The position numbers were made by a program, and so were the translations under genes. From Micromonospora sp. HK10 (lineage in GTDB: Bacteria; Actinomycetota; Actinomycetes; Mycobacteriales; Micromonosporaceae), in NCBI RefSeq assembly GCF_000982955.1, contig NZ_KQ058821.1, positions 23,219 to 87,218 of the forward strand: a stretch of 64,000 nt of DNA, written 5' to 3'. Below are positions 53,463 through 63,176 of the stretch, one piece after another. Within the stretch, counting starts at the first letter, position 1; each line of letters starts with the position of its first letter. The notes beneath the pieces were generated by a model. That model was not told the origin of the DNA, ran no database searches, and worked only from the letters and a program-made list of their open reading frames with translations.

Positions 53463-54515
53463 ATGCGACCCACGAGGTCCTCGCTCCGCCACGCCGCGGC
53501 GCTCGCCCTGACCGGCACCCTGGTCACCGGCTCACTGCTCGGCGCACCCGCCCAGGCGGCCCCCGCCTCGCTCGCCTCCCCCGACGCCGCCGCCGCGCTC
53601 GCCGCCACCCTCGGCGACCGGGCCGCCGGCGCGTACGCCGACGCCAGCGGCAAGATGGTCGTCGCGGTGACCGACGCCGCGGCGGCCCGCCAGGTCCGCG
53701 CCGCCGGCGCCACCCCGAAGCTGGTCACCCGGGGCGCCGACAAGCTCGCCGCCGCCACCACCGAACTGGAGCGCTCCGCGAAGATCCCCGGCACCGCCTG
53801 GTGGACCGACCCGGCCACCAACCAGGTCGTCGTCTCCGTCGACAGCACCGTCACCGGTGCCAAGCTGGAGCGGGTCAAGGCCGCCGCCGCCCGCACCGGC
53901 GGCACGGTCCGGATCGAGGCCGAGGCGGGCGTGCTGACCACCCGGATCTCGGGCGGCCAGGCGATCTACGCCAGCGGCGGCCGCTGCTCGCTCGGCTTCA
54001 ACGTGCGCAGCAGCTCCGGCGTCTACTACTTCCTGACCGCCGGGCACTGCACCAACATCGGCTCGACCTGGTACACCAGCTCCAGCCGCACCACCGTGCT
54101 GGGCACCCGGGCCGGCACCAGCTTCCCGGGCAACGACTACGGCATCGTCCGGCACAGCAACTCGGCCAACGCGGCCGGCAACGTCTCCCTCTACAACGGC
54201 AGCTTCCAGGACATCACCTCGGCCGGCAACGCGTACGTCGGCCAGTCGGTGCGTCGTTCCGGCAGCACCACCGGCGTGCGCAGCGGCAGCGTCACCGCCC
54301 TGAACGCGACCGTCAACTACGCCGAGGGCAGCGTCTCCGGCCTGATCCGCACCACCGTCTGCGCCGAGCCCGGCGACAGCGGTGGCTCGCTGTTCAGCGG
54401 CAGCACCGCGCTCGGCCTCACCTCCGGCGGCAGCGGCAACTGCTCCTCCGGCGGCACCACCTACTTCCAGCCGGTCACCGAGCCGCTGAGCGTCTACGGC
54501 GTCAGCGTCTTCTGA
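53463..54515 (+). CDS. secreted streptogrisin/alpha-lytic-like serine protease
   Basis: The 350-residue S1-family prepro-protease has a signal peptide ([20 protein letters not shown]), a propeptide (about 35-165) with [18 protein letters not shown], and a mature chymotrypsin-fold domain. The catalytic triad is His in FLTAGHC, Asp in NDYGIVR and Ser in EPGDSGGS. Disulfide Cys pairs fit streptogrisins (GGRCSLGF with AGHC; VCAEPG with NCSSGG). The propeptide is expected to assist folding outside the cell. ggaggt precedes ATG. Confidence 0.94.
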   Translation: MRPTRSSLRHAAALALTGTLVTGSLLGAPAQAAPASLASPDAAAALAATLGDRAAGAYADASGKMVVAVTDAAAARQVRAAGATPKLVTRGADKLAAATTELERSAKIPGTAWWTDPATNQVVVSVDSTVTGAKLERVKAAAARTGGTVRIEAEAGVLTTRISGGQAIYASGGRCSLGFNVRSSSGVYYFLTAGHCTNIGSTWYTSSSRTTVLGTRAGTSFPGNDYGIVRHSNSANAAGNVSLYNGSFQDITSAGNAYVGQSVRRSGSTTGVRSGSVTALNATVNYAEGSVSGLIRTTVCAEPGDSGGSLFSGSTALGLTSGGSGNCSSGGTTYFQPVTEPLSVYGVSVF

Positions 54516-54527
54516 TCCCGCACCGCG

Positions 54528-54557
54528 AACGGGCCGCCGGGCGACCGGCGGCCCGTT
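54528..54557 (+). terminator. protease gene terminator
   Basis: Perfect 13-bp arms aacgggccgccgg and ccggcggcccgtt with loop gcga. Confidence 0.85.
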
Positions 54558-54610
54558 CCGCGTCCGCGCGGCCAGCCTTCGGCCGGCACCCCGCCCGCCC
54601 GCCGGAGCGG

Positions 54611-55303
54611 TCAACCAGCGGACCGGCGGAGGCCCGGACCATCCGTCGGTCGGCTCCCGCCCGCCGGCCCGGCCGTGGCGCGTTCCCGGTGCGCGCGGCA
54701 CGCGGAGCCGACCGCGACCAGCGGCCAGCAGGCCACCGCGAGGGCCGCCACCCGCTCGGCCAGGCCGGTACGGGAGCCGCCGGTCACCTCCACCACGAAC
54801 CAGCCGAAGAGGGCCAGCAGCAGCGCGGTCACGGTCAGCGCCACCGGGCGGCGGAACGCCCACGGCGGGGTACCGGCCGGCGCGGCGGCCACGTCCCGGC
54901 CGACGGTGCGGGGCAGCCGCAGCGCCGACCCGGCCGGCCAGAGCGACAGCGCGAGCACCGCCACCGTGGCGACCGTGCCGTGCGCGGGGGAGCCACCCAC
55001 CGGGGGACGCGGGAAGGCGATCAGCGCGCCGGTGGCCACCCCGCCGACGGCCAGCAGGAACCGGCTGGGCAGCCCGGCGGCGTGCAGCACGAGCGCGGTG
55101 CCCAGATAGCAGCAGCCCAGCAGGACCAGGCAGCCGCTCATGATCCACGAGTCGGTGGCGCCCGGCGCGGCCAACTCGCTGATGGTGTCCCGGATCGGGT
55201 CGTACCCGGGTGGCTGCCGGGCGCCGGCCACCGTCCAGCCGGCCACCAGCAGCACGGGCGCGGCCGCGGCGACGGCGACCGCCCAGCTCGGTACGGCACG
55301 CAT
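54611..55303 (-). CDS. DUF998-family membrane protein
   Basis: The 230-residue protein has six to seven hydrophobic helices and the DUF998 features YDPIRDTISELAAPGATDSW after helix 1 and HGTVATVAVLALSLWPAGSAL. The family function is unknown. The C-terminus is Pro/Gly/Arg-rich. ATG 55303 is chosen as the start of the first hydrophobic segment. It is divergent from aspS. Confidence 0.82.
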   Translation of the reverse strand: MRAVPSWAVAVAAAAPVLLVAGWTVAGARQPPGYDPIRDTISELAAPGATDSWIMSGCLVLLGCCYLGTALVLHAAGLPSRFLLAVGGVATGALIAFPRPPVGGSPAHGTVATVAVLALSLWPAGSALRLPRTVGRDVAAAPAGTPPWAFRRPVALTVTALLLALFGWFVVEVTGGSRTGLAERVAALAVACWPLVAVGSACRAHRERATAGPAGGSRPTDGPGLRRSAG

Positions 55304-55493
55304 CCGGCCACGGTAACCGCCGTCGCGGCGGGCAGGGGTCAGGTCGACCACCGTCCGGGTGACCGCCTGGGACATTCCCGACGAGTGAGGCCGGCCGGCC
55401 GCCCGCGATCGGGTTACCGGGTGGCGCGGGGCGCGCTCCGTCGAGCTGACAGAATGCGGAGGCAGCCCGTACAGCGATGAGGAGACGCCAGCC

Positions 55494-57299
55494 GTGATCC
55501 GTACCCACAATGCCGGAAGCCTGCGCGCCGCGGACGCCGGCTCGACGGTGACGCTCGCCGGGTGGGTGGCCCGCCGGCGCGACCACGGCGGCGTCATTTT
55601 CGTCGACCTGCGGGACGCCTCCGGCGTGGTGCAGGTGGTCTTCCGCGAGGAGGACGCCCACGCGCTGCGCAACGAGTTCTGCGTGAAGGTCACCGGCGAG
55701 GTGACCCGCCGCCCCGAGGGCAACGAGAACCCGGACCTGCCCACCGGAGACGTGGAGGTGACCGCCACCGAGCTGGAGGTGCTCTCCGAGGCCGCGCCGC
55801 TGCCGCTGCCCGTCGACGACCAGGTCGAGGCCGGCGACGACATCCGGCTCAAGTACCGCTACCTGGACCTGCGGCGCAGCGGCCCGGCCAAGGCCCTGCG
55901 GCTGCGTTCGCGGGCCAACCAGCTGGCCCGCACGGTGCTGCATGAGCGGGACTTCGTGGAGATCGAGACGCCGACGCTGACCCGTTCCACCCCGGAGGGC
56001 GCCCGCGACTTCCTGGTGCCCGTCCGGCTCCAGCCGGGCAGCTGGTACGCGCTGCCGCAGTCGCCGCAGCTGTTCAAGCAGCTGCTGATGGTCGGCGGCA
56101 TGGAGCGGTACTACCAGATCGCCCGCTGCTACCGGGACGAGGACTTCCGCGCCGACCGGCAGCCGGAGTTCACCCAGCTCGACATCGAGATGTCCTTCGT
56201 CACCGAGGACGACGTGATCGACCTGGGCGAGGCGATCGTCGCGGCGTTGTGGAAGGACCTCGCGGGCCACGAGATCTCCCGGCCGATCCCGCGCCTCACC
56301 TGGCACGACGCGATGTCCCGGTACGGCTCGGACAAGCCGGACCTGCGGTACGGCGTGGAGCTGACCGAGCTGACCGAGTACCTGCGCGGCACCGAGTTCC
56401 GGGTGTTCGCCGGCGCGATCGACGCGGGCGGCTACGTCGGCGCGGTGGTCATGCCGGGCGGGGCGAGCCAGACCCGCAAGGAGCTGGACGGCTGGCAGGA
56501 CTGGGCCAAGGCGCGCGGCGCGCGCGGCCTCGCGTACGTGGTGCTGGACGCCGAGACCGGCGAGGCGCGCGGGCCGGTGGCGAAGAACCTGTCCGAGGCG
56601 CACCTGTCCGGCCTGGCCGACGCGGTCGGCGCGAAGCCCGGCGACGCGATCTTCTTCGCCGCGAGCACCAACACGCGCGAGGCGCAGGAGCTGCTCGGCG
56701 CGGCCCGGATCGAGATCGCCAAGCGGTCGAACCTGATCGACGAGAGCGCCTGGGCGTTCTGTTGGGTGGTCGACGCGCCGATGTTCGAAATGACTGACGA
56801 GGGCGGCTGGACGGCCGTGCACCACCCGTTCACCTCGCCGAACGCCGAGTGGGTGGATCGGTTCGAGGAGGCGCCGGACCGGGCCCTCGCGTACGCGTAC
56901 GACATCGTCTGCAACGGCAACGAGATCGGCGGCGGCTCGATCCGTATCCACCGCGGCGACGTGCAGCAGCGGGTGTTCGACCTGCTCGGCATCACCCCCG
57001 AGGAGGCGCGGGACAAGTTCGGCTTCCTGCTGGAGGCGTTCAAGTACGGCGCCCCGCCGCACGGCGGCATCGCGTTCGGTTGGGACCGGGTCTGCATGCT
57101 GCTGGCCGGGGCGGACTCGATCCGCGAGGTCATCGCGTTCCCGAAGACCCGGGGCGGCTTCGACCCGCTGACCGGCGCGCCCACCCCGATCACCGGGCAG
57201 CAGCGCGCCGAGGCCGGCATCGACGCCAAGCCGAAGGCGCCGACCGGCCCGCACGCCGGCACCGCCGGCCCGGCTGCCCCGGTGGCCGACCCGACCTGA
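55494..57299 (+). CDS. aspS: aspartyl-tRNA synthetase
   Basis: The 601-residue class II synthetase of bacterial type has an N-terminal OB anticodon-binding domain ([21 protein letters not shown]), motif 2 [20 protein letters not shown], an inserted GAD domain (about 290-415), and motif 3 [12 protein letters not shown]. The extra C-terminal 25 residues are Ala/Pro/Gly-rich. Start GTG 55494 with gaggaga upstream. Whether it also charges tRNA-Asn cannot be judged here. Confidence 0.97.
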   Translation: MIRTHNAGSLRAADAGSTVTLAGWVARRRDHGGVIFVDLRDASGVVQVVFREEDAHALRNEFCVKVTGEVTRRPEGNENPDLPTGDVEVTATELEVLSEAAPLPLPVDDQVEAGDDIRLKYRYLDLRRSGPAKALRLRSRANQLARTVLHERDFVEIETPTLTRSTPEGARDFLVPVRLQPGSWYALPQSPQLFKQLLMVGGMERYYQIARCYRDEDFRADRQPEFTQLDIEMSFVTEDDVIDLGEAIVAALWKDLAGHEISRPIPRLTWHDAMSRYGSDKPDLRYGVELTELTEYLRGTEFRVFAGAIDAGGYVGAVVMPGGASQTRKELDGWQDWAKARGARGLAYVVLDAETGEARGPVAKNLSEAHLSGLADAVGAKPGDAIFFAASTNTREAQELLGAARIEIAKRSNLIDESAWAFCWVVDAPMFEMTDEGGWTAVHHPFTSPNAEWVDRFEEAPDRALAYAYDIVCNGNEIGGGSIRIHRGDVQQRVFDLLGITPEEARDKFGFLLEAFKYGAPPHGGIAFGWDRVCMLLAGADSIREVIAFPKTRGGFDPLTGAPTPITGQQRAEAGIDAKPKAPTGPHAGTAGPAAPVADPT

Positions 57300-57314
57300 T
57301 CCGGCTCCGTCGAC

Positions 57315-57341
57315 AGGCCCGCGTCATGATGACGCGGGCCT
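57315..57341 (+). terminator. aspS terminator
   Basis: Perfect 12-bp arms aggcccgcgtca and tgacgcgggcct around loop tga, followed by tt. Confidence 0.85.
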
Positions 57342-57361
57342 TTCGATCATCAGGGGGACGG

Positions 57362-58174
57362 ATGAACCTGCTCGTGGTGGGCGCCAGCGGCTTTCTCGGC
57401 GCCGAGGTGTGCCGGCAGGCGGTCGCCGCCGGGCACCGGGTGACCGGCACGTACCACTCGGCCGCCGTCGCGGTGCCCGGCGTCGCGCCGCACCGGCTCG
57501 ACGTCACCGACCGCGCCGCGGTGCGCGCGCTGCTGACCCGGGTACGCCCCGACGCCGTGGTGAGCACCCCGTACCGCTTCGACGACTGGGCGGTCACCGC
57601 CGACGGGGCGGCCCACGTCGCGTCCGCCGCGGCCGGGGTGGGGGCGCGGCTGGTGCACCTGTCCAGCGACGCGCTGCACGGCGGGCGTCCCGAGCCGTAC
57701 GCCGACGACGAGCCGCCGACGCCGGTGTATCCGTACGGGGCGGCGAAGGCGGCGGCCGAGACGGCGGTGCGCGCGGTCGACCCGGGCGCGCTGCTGGTGC
57801 GGACCTCGCTGATCCTGGGGGAGGGGAGCAAGCAGATCGCGCGCTGCCGGGACGCGCTCGTCGGCCGGGCCACCCTGTTCAGCGACGAGATCCGCTGCCC
57901 GGTCGACGTGGCCGACCTGGCCGCGGCGGTGCTGGAGCTGCTGCCGACCGAGCTGGCCGGCCCGCTCAACGTGGCCGGCCCGGACGAGGTCAGCCGCGCC
58001 GACATCGGGCGGCTGCTGGCCCGCCGGCTCGGCGTCGACCCGGCCGGGCTGCGGACCACCACCACGGTCGCCGCCGGCCTGTTCCGCCCGGTCGAGGTAC
58101 GCCTCGACTCCACCCGGGCCGCCGGCCTGCTGCGTACCCGGCTGCGCGGGGTCGAGGAACTGTTCGCCTCCTGA
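57362..58174 (+). CDS. RmlD-like NAD(P)-dependent sugar-nucleotide reductase/epimerase family protein
   Basis: The 270-residue extended SDR has the Rossmann start LLVVGASGFLGAEVC, a Ser/Thr catalytic region LVHLSSDALHGG and YPYGAAKAAAE for the Tyr-xxx-Lys. The DVTDRAAVRALLTRVRPDAV layout is that of dTDP-4-dehydrorhamnose reductase (RmlD). No rmlABC genes are near, so the substrate is unproven. It starts 62 nt after aspS, behind a terminator. Confidence 0.82.
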   Translation: MNLLVVGASGFLGAEVCRQAVAAGHRVTGTYHSAAVAVPGVAPHRLDVTDRAAVRALLTRVRPDAVVSTPYRFDDWAVTADGAAHVASAAAGVGARLVHLSSDALHGGRPEPYADDEPPTPVYPYGAAKAAAETAVRAVDPGALLVRTSLILGEGSKQIARCRDALVGRATLFSDEIRCPVDVADLAAAVLELLPTELAGPLNVAGPDEVSRADIGRLLARRLGVDPAGLRTTTTVAAGLFRPVEVRLDSTRAAGLLRTRLRGVEELFAS

Positions 58175-58213
58175 CCACCGCCGGGAGCCGACCGGCCAGG
58201 CGGACCGGATGCA

Positions 58214-58266
58214 TGCACAGTTTCTGTGCACAACTCTTGTGCAGAGAAACTGTGCACAGTTATTCT
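58214..58266 (+). promoter_or_regulatory. large dyad operator and leaderless promoter of the arsR-MFS pair
   Basis: Two 20-nt arms (58214-58233 and 58237-58256; tgcacagtttct core, one mismatch) surround ctc. The operator covers a plausible -35, TTGTGC (58237-58242), 18 nt from the -10 TATTCT (58261-58266). ATG 58273 lies 6 nt further on, so the mRNA is leaderless. The regulator most likely represses its own gene and the exporter. Confidence 0.8.
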
Positions 58267-58272
58267 GCATCC

Positions 58273-58863
58273 ATGGACAGCGACAAGAAGCCGGCGCCGC
58301 GCGAGGTCCGGATCGATCACCGGCAGGTGCGCGTGCTCGCGCACCCGCTGCGGATGCGCCTGCTCGGCGCGCTGCGGGTCAAGGGGCCGGCGACCGCCAC
58401 CACCCTCGCCGGCCTGCTCGGCACCAACACCGGCGCGACCAGCTACCACCTGCGTCAGCTCGCCGAGGTGGGGCTCGTGGTGGAGGACGCCGACCGGGGC
58501 ACCGGCCGGCAACGCTGGTGGCGCGCCGCGCACGACGTCACCAACTGGGAAGCGAGCGACTTCGACGACGACCCGGACGCCCGCGCCGCGATCGACTGGA
58601 TCCAGGGCGACCAGGTGCGCCTGCTGGCCGGGCACGCCGAGCAGTGGTTCGCGACCCAGGACGAGTGGTCGCCGGTCTGGCGCAACGCCTTCGGCATGAG
58701 CGACTTCTTCCTGACCGTCTCGGCCGACCGGCTGGCGGCCATCGAGGCCGAGCTCTGGGCCGTGCTGGAGCGCCACCGCCAGGAGGCCGACCCGGCCGAA
58801 CCCGGCGCCGAGCAGGTCCAGATCTTCGTCGCCGCCTACCCGATGCAGAAGGAGCACCGGTGA
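58273..58863 (+). CDS. ArsR-type winged-helix transcriptional regulator
   Basis: The 196-residue protein has an ArsR-like winged helix (VRVLAHPLRMRLLGALRVKG, ATTLAGLLGTNTGATSYHLRQLAEVGLVVE). A C-terminal extension (about 100-196) with many Asp, Trp and Phe suggests an effector-binding region. It lacks the ELCVCDL metal box, so metal sensing is unlikely. It is coupled to the MFS gene by a 4-nt overlap and preceded by a 43-bp dyad. Confidence 0.9.
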   Translation: MDSDKKPAPREVRIDHRQVRVLAHPLRMRLLGALRVKGPATATTLAGLLGTNTGATSYHLRQLAEVGLVVEDADRGTGRQRWWRAAHDVTNWEASDFDDDPDARAAIDWIQGDQVRLLAGHAEQWFATQDEWSPVWRNAFGMSDFFLTVSADRLAAIEAELWAVLERHRQEADPAEPGAEQVQIFVAAYPMQKEHR

Positions 58864-60254
58864 GCGCCCTCTCCGTACGCCAGGTCCGGTTCCGTTACCT
58901 CGCCCTCTACGCCCTGCGCTGGCTGCCCGCCGGGCTGACTATCCCGGTGATGATCCTGCTGATGCAGGAGCGCGGCCTGTCGCTGTCCCAGATCGGCCTG
59001 GTCGCCACCGCGCAGGGCCTGGTGGTGCTGGCGCTGGAGCTGCCCACCGGTGGCTTCGCCGACGCGCTCGGGCGCAAGCCGGTGCTGGTCACCGCCTGGG
59101 TGGTCTGCCTGGTCTCGCTGGCGCTGTTTGCCGTGGCCGACTCGTTCTGGCTGTTCGCCCTGGTCTGGGCGTTGCAGGGCATCTACCGGGCGCTCGACAG
59201 TGGCCCGCTGGAGTCCTGGTACGTCGACGCGACCCTGGCCGCCGACCCGAAGGCCGAGTACGAACGGGGCCTCGGCTGGGCCGGCAGCGTCGCCGGCATC
59301 GCCATCGGCGCCGGCGCGCTGCTCGGCGGCGGCCTGGTCGCCCTCGGCCCGATCGGCCCGGTCAGCGCGCTGACCCTGCCCGTGCTGGTGGCCATCGCCC
59401 TGCAGGCGGTCTCGCTGGTGGCGCTCACCGGGCTGCTGGTCGAGGAGCGGCCGGCGAAGGGGCGCGCCGCGCTGCGGACCTCGGTGGTCGAGGCGCCCCG
59501 GATGGTCGGCCAGGCGCTCGGCCTGCTGCGCCGCAACCGGGTGCTGCTCGCCCTGGTCGCGGTCGAACTGTTCTGGGGCTTCGGCATGGTCACCTTCGAG
59601 TCGCTGCTGCCGGTGCGGCTCGCCGAGGTGGTCGGTGGCGCCGACCGGGCCGCCGCGCTGCTCGGCCCCGCCGGCTCGGCGGCCTGGCTGGCCAACGCCG
59701 CCGGCGCCGCGCTGACCCCACTGCTGCTGCGCCGCCTCGGTGCCGCGCCCGCCGCCGCGCTCCTGCGGGTGCTCCAGGGCGGCACCGTGGTCGGGATGGG
59801 CCTGCTCGCCGGCCCGGTCGGGGTGCTCATCGCCTACCTGGCCTGCTACACCGTGCACGGCGCGTCGAACCCGCTGCACATGGGCCTGCTGCACCGCCAG
59901 GTCGACGGGCCGTACCGGACCAGCGTGCTCTCGCTGAACTCGATGATGGCCCAGCCGGCCGGCGCGCTCGGCGCGGTGGTTCTGACCGTGGTGGCCGACC
60001 GCAGCAGCGTAAGCACGGCCATGCTGGTCGGCGCGGTGGTGCTGGCCCTGGCCGCGCCGCTCTACCTGCCGGCCTGGCGGGCGAACCGGGCGGCCACCGG
60101 CGCGCCGGACGCGGCCGCGCCGGACGCGCCGGAGACCACCGGGACGTCGACCCCGGTCGTGGCGACCGGTCCCGACGGCAGCCTCGCCGGCCCCGCCCCG
60201 GTGCCCGCCGCCCCGGTGGACGCCGCGACCGGCACCGCCACCCGGTCCGACTGA
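58860..60254 (+). CDS. MFS transporter
   Basis: The 464-residue protein has about twelve helices and motif A GGFADALGRKPVLV after helix 2. It resembles the efflux-type MFS found beside ArsR regulators. The C-terminal tail of about 55 residues is Pro/Ala/Asp/Thr-rich. GTG 58860 overlaps the regulator's stop. Substrate unknown, but a compound also sensed by the regulator is expected. Confidence 0.88.
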   Translation: MSALSVRQVRFRYLALYALRWLPAGLTIPVMILLMQERGLSLSQIGLVATAQGLVVLALELPTGGFADALGRKPVLVTAWVVCLVSLALFAVADSFWLFALVWALQGIYRALDSGPLESWYVDATLAADPKAEYERGLGWAGSVAGIAIGAGALLGGGLVALGPIGPVSALTLPVLVAIALQAVSLVALTGLLVEERPAKGRAALRTSVVEAPRMVGQALGLLRRNRVLLALVAVELFWGFGMVTFESLLPVRLAEVVGGADRAAALLGPAGSAAWLANAAGAALTPLLLRRLGAAPAAALLRVLQGGTVVGMGLLAGPVGVLIAYLACYTVHGASNPLHMGLLHRQVDGPYRTSVLSLNSMMAQPAGALGAVVLTVVADRSSVSTAMLVGAVVLALAAPLYLPAWRANRAATGAPDAAAPDAPETTGTSTPVVATGPDGSLAGPAPVPAAPVDAATGTATRSD

Positions 60255-60265
60255 CCGCCGCAGGA

Positions 60266-60300
60266 GCCGGCTCCGCCGCCCGAGTGGCGGCGGGGCCGGC
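60266..60300 (+). terminator. arsR-MFS operon terminator
   Basis: Fifteen-nt arms gccggctccgccgcc and ggcggcggggccggc (one mismatch) around loop cgagt. Confidence 0.8.
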
Positions 60301-60482
60301 TAAGCCGGTTCGGCCCGCCTTGCCGCGTCGCGCCCGACGCCGTTGCCCGGTCCGCCTGGCGGGACCGGTTCCAGGTGGAAACCCTGCCCGCCGGCGCCAC
60401 GTGACGACGGGTCGGAACGGCCCGACGAGAGGGCGCCGGGCCGGTGCGGTCGCGGCGCACCGGGACGGCTGGCCGGCGGCGG

Positions 60483-61226
60483 TCAGCCCAACTGCACCGA
60501 GGTGCGGGGCTCGGTGCCGGTGAAGCCGAGGCGGCGGTAGAGCCGGATCGCGCCCAGGTTGTCGGTGAACACGCCGAGCGCCACCTGGTCGTACCGGTCC
60601 AGCAGGATGCGGGTCATCCCGGCGGTCAGCGCGGCGCCGAGGCCCCGGCCCCGCCGGTCGGTCGCCACCGTGAGGCCGGCGAGGAATCCGATGTCGCCCC
60701 GGCTCCGGTCCGCGCCGGCGGCGATCAGCCGATCGCCGTCCCGGATGCCGTACCAGGCGACGATGCGCGGGTCACCCGGCCGGGAGGTGGTGCTGGGAAA
60801 GGACGACTCGATCAGCGCGCCGAGCGCCGGCTGGTCGGCCTCGGTGAGGCGGACCACCCGGTCCTCCCCGGCCTGTTCGGGCGGGGGAGCCGTGGTCCAG
60901 AGGAAGTCCCACTCGTCCAGCAGCCGGATCACCGGGAGCCGCGCGGCCACCTCCGCCGGCGTGGCCCGCGGCAGGTGCAGCCAGTCGCCGGCCTGCAGCG
61001 TGCCGTCCGCGACGAGCTCCGCGAAGACGTCCAGCGCCGGTCCCGCCGGCCCGACCGCGCCGCCGGCCGGCCCCTGCCCGGGCGGGAGCAGCCAGCCCAC
61101 CGTGCCGTCGCGCCGCCATCCCCGCGCCTCGTGGTCGCGCCAGAGCGCGTGCCGGGCGTACGGGTGATGTCCGGTGGCGGTGAGCAGGGCCTCCCGCCCC
61201 ACCAGAACCTGGTCGGTGGTGATCAT
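60483..61226 (-). CDS. GNAT-family N-acetyltransferase
   Basis: The 247-residue protein has a C-terminal GNAT domain (about 125-247) with the acetyl-CoA loop VATDRRGRGLGAALTAGM and NLGAIRLYRRLGF. The N-terminal 120 residues are separate; WLLPPGQGP and WDFLWTTAPPP are visible but I do not recognise them. Acetylated substrate not known. It is convergent with the MFS gene and divergent from the small membrane protein. Confidence 0.88.
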   Translation of the reverse strand: MITTDQVLVGREALLTATGHHPYARHALWRDHEARGWRRDGTVGWLLPPGQGPAGGAVGPAGPALDVFAELVADGTLQAGDWLHLPRATPAEVAARLPVIRLLDEWDFLWTTAPPPEQAGEDRVVRLTEADQPALGALIESSFPSTTSRPGDPRIVAWYGIRDGDRLIAAGADRSRGDIGFLAGLTVATDRRGRGLGAALTAGMTRILLDRYDQVALGVFTDNLGAIRLYRRLGFTGTEPRTSVQLG

Positions 61227-61353
61227 GCGGTCAGCCTACGAGAGCGCGGATCCCGGCCACCGGCCCGCCCGGTCCAGCGTGGAGATTGACGAACAGACCG
61301 ATCGGGTACATCCCCCGCCGACCCTGTAGGGACCCCCCACCGGAGGAACGACC

Positions 61354-61566
61354 ATGCTCGCCATTCTCGCGGCCATCGTGTTCGGCTTCGCGCTGCTGCT
61401 CGACTTCCTGGACACGAACCTCGGCGCCCCCGACCTGTTCAACGTGCACACCCTCATGCTCATCGGTTTCCTGCTGCTCTCGCTCTACCTGGCCGGCGTC
61501 GGCACCGGCCCGGGCACCGGCGGCCGGGGCCGCGGGTGGTACGGCCGCCGCCCCGGCCGCGGCTGA
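61354..61566 (+). CDS. small two-helix membrane protein
   Basis: The 70-residue protein has two hydrophobic segments ([19 protein letters not shown] and [18 protein letters not shown]) joined by a short loop ([11 protein letters not shown]), and a Gly/Arg-rich cytoplasmic tail. ggaggaacgacc before ATG is a good ribosome site, which supports a real gene. No known family was recognised; short two-helix proteins of this kind are common in actinomycetes. Confidence 0.75.
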   Translation: MLAILAAIVFGFALLLDFLDTNLGAPDLFNVHTLMLIGFLLLSLYLAGVGTGPGTGGRGRGWYGRRPGRG

Positions 61567-61627
61567 CCGGAACGGATCACCCGGGCCCGGCCCACGGCGC
61601 GATTCCGGCGCCGTCGGCCGGGCCCGG

Positions 61628-61633
61628 TACTGT
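61628..61633 (+). promoter_or_regulatory. -10 element of rarA, leaderless
   Basis: TACTGT is followed by 7 nt and then ATG 61641, with no ribosome-binding site. Confidence 0.5.
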
Positions 61634-61640
61634 TCTCGTG

Positions 61641-63176
61641 ATGGAGTCCGACGCCCTCTTCACCCTCGGCGAACCCGCCGGCGCGCCCTCGGGCGCCCCC
61701 GCGGGTTCCCCCGGCGTCGACCCGTTCTCCGCCAACCGGCCGGACGCGCCGCTGCCGGTCCGGATGCGCCCGGCCGGCATCGACGAGCTGGTCGGCCAGG
61801 ACCACCTGCTGGCCCCGGGTGCCCCGCTGCGGCAGCTGGTCGAGGGCGCCGCACCGATGTCGGTGATCCTCTGGGGGCCGCCCGGCAGCGGTAAGACCAC
61901 CATCGCCCACCTGGTGGCCCGGGCCACCGACCGGCGCTTCGTGGCGATGTCCGCGCTGACCGCCGGCGTCAAGGACGTCCGGGCCGTGATCGACACCGCG
62001 CGGCGGCAGCGCCGGGCCGGCGGCCCGCAGACCGTGCTCTTCATCGACGAGGTGCACCGGTTCAGCAAGACCCAGCAGGACTCGCTTCTCGCCGCGGTCG
62101 AGGACCGGACGGTGACCCTGCTGGCGGCGACCACCGAGAACCCGTACTTCTCGGTCATCTCGCCGCTGCTGTCCCGCTGCGTGCTGCTCACGCTCCAGCC
62201 CCTGGACGACGACGCCGTACGCGGCCTGCTGCGCCGCGCGGTGGCCGACGAGCGTGGCCTCAACGGTGCGTTGACTCTGGCCACCGACGCGGAGGACCAT
62301 CTGGTTCGGCTCGCCGGCGGCGACGTCCGCAAGGCGCTCACCGCGCTGGAGGCGGCGGCCGCCTCCGCCGCGGCGCGCGGCGCCGACCGGATCGACCTTT
62401 CCACCGCCGAGCAGGCGGTCGACGTGGCCGCCGTCCGGTACGACCGGGACGGCGACGCCCACTACGACGTGGTCAGCGCGTTCATCAAGAGCATGCGCGG
62501 CTCGGACGTGGACGCCGCGCTGCACTGGCTGGCCCGGATGCTGGTGGCCGGGGAGGACGCCCGGTTCATCGCCCGCCGCCTGGTGATCTTCGCGAGCGAG
62601 GACGTCGGCATGGCCGACCCCACCGCGCTCACCGTGGCCACCGCCGCCGCGCACGCGGTCGAGTACGTCGGGCTGCCGGAGGTCCAGCTCAACCTCGCGC
62701 ACGCGGTCATCCACCTGGCCACCGCCCCGAAATCGAACTCGGCCACCACCGCGATCGGCGCGGCGATCGCCGACGTCCGCGCCGGCCGTGGCGGGCCGGT
62801 GCCGCGAGGCCTGCGGGATGCGCACTACTCCGGGGCACGCGGGCTCGGGCACGGCGCCGGATACCGCTACCCGCACGACGACCACCGGGGGGTGGTCACC
62901 CAGCAGTACGCTCCGGACGATCTCGTGGGGACCGACTACTACCAGCCGAGCGGGCACGGCGCGGAGCGGGCGGTGGCCACCCGGCTGCCGTTGCTGCGCC
63001 GGATCGTGCGCGGCCTGCCGACGCCGGCGGCCCGTGCGGGTGGTGCCGGTGACGGTCTGGCCGTCGCCGCACCCGGGGCGGCGCCGGCCACCGAGAGCGT
63101 CGGGGCGACCGTCCCGCAGCGGAACGACGGGGCGAATGAGGGCGACGGCGCTGCCGTCGGGGAGGGTCAGCAGTGA
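61641..63176 (+). CDS. rarA: replication-associated recombination ATPase RarA (MgsA)
   Basis: The 511-residue AAA+ protein has Walker [10 protein letters not shown], Walker [11 protein letters not shown], sensor [10 protein letters not shown] and arginine-finger region, then the tetramerisation domain with [16 protein letters not shown] and YKYPHD-like GYRYPHDDH. It acts at stalled replication forks. The N-terminus (about 25 residues) and C-terminus (about 55 residues) are low-complexity Ala/Gly/Pro. Rv2559c is the orthologue at the corresponding place. Its stop overlaps the following ATG (tgATG). Confidence 0.96.
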   Translation: MESDALFTLGEPAGAPSGAPAGSPGVDPFSANRPDAPLPVRMRPAGIDELVGQDHLLAPGAPLRQLVEGAAPMSVILWGPPGSGKTTIAHLVARATDRRFVAMSALTAGVKDVRAVIDTARRQRRAGGPQTVLFIDEVHRFSKTQQDSLLAAVEDRTVTLLAATTENPYFSVISPLLSRCVLLTLQPLDDDAVRGLLRRAVADERGLNGALTLATDAEDHLVRLAGGDVRKALTALEAAAASAAARGADRIDLSTAEQAVDVAAVRYDRDGDAHYDVVSAFIKSMRGSDVDAALHWLARMLVAGEDARFIARRLVIFASEDVGMADPTALTVATAAAHAVEYVGLPEVQLNLAHAVIHLATAPKSNSATTAIGAAIADVRAGRGGPVPRGLRDAHYSGARGLGHGAGYRYPHDDHRGVVTQQYAPDDLVGTDYYQPSGHGAERAVATRLPLLRRIVRGLPTPAARAGGAGDGLAVAAPGAAPATESVGATVPQRNDGANEGDGAAVGEGQQ

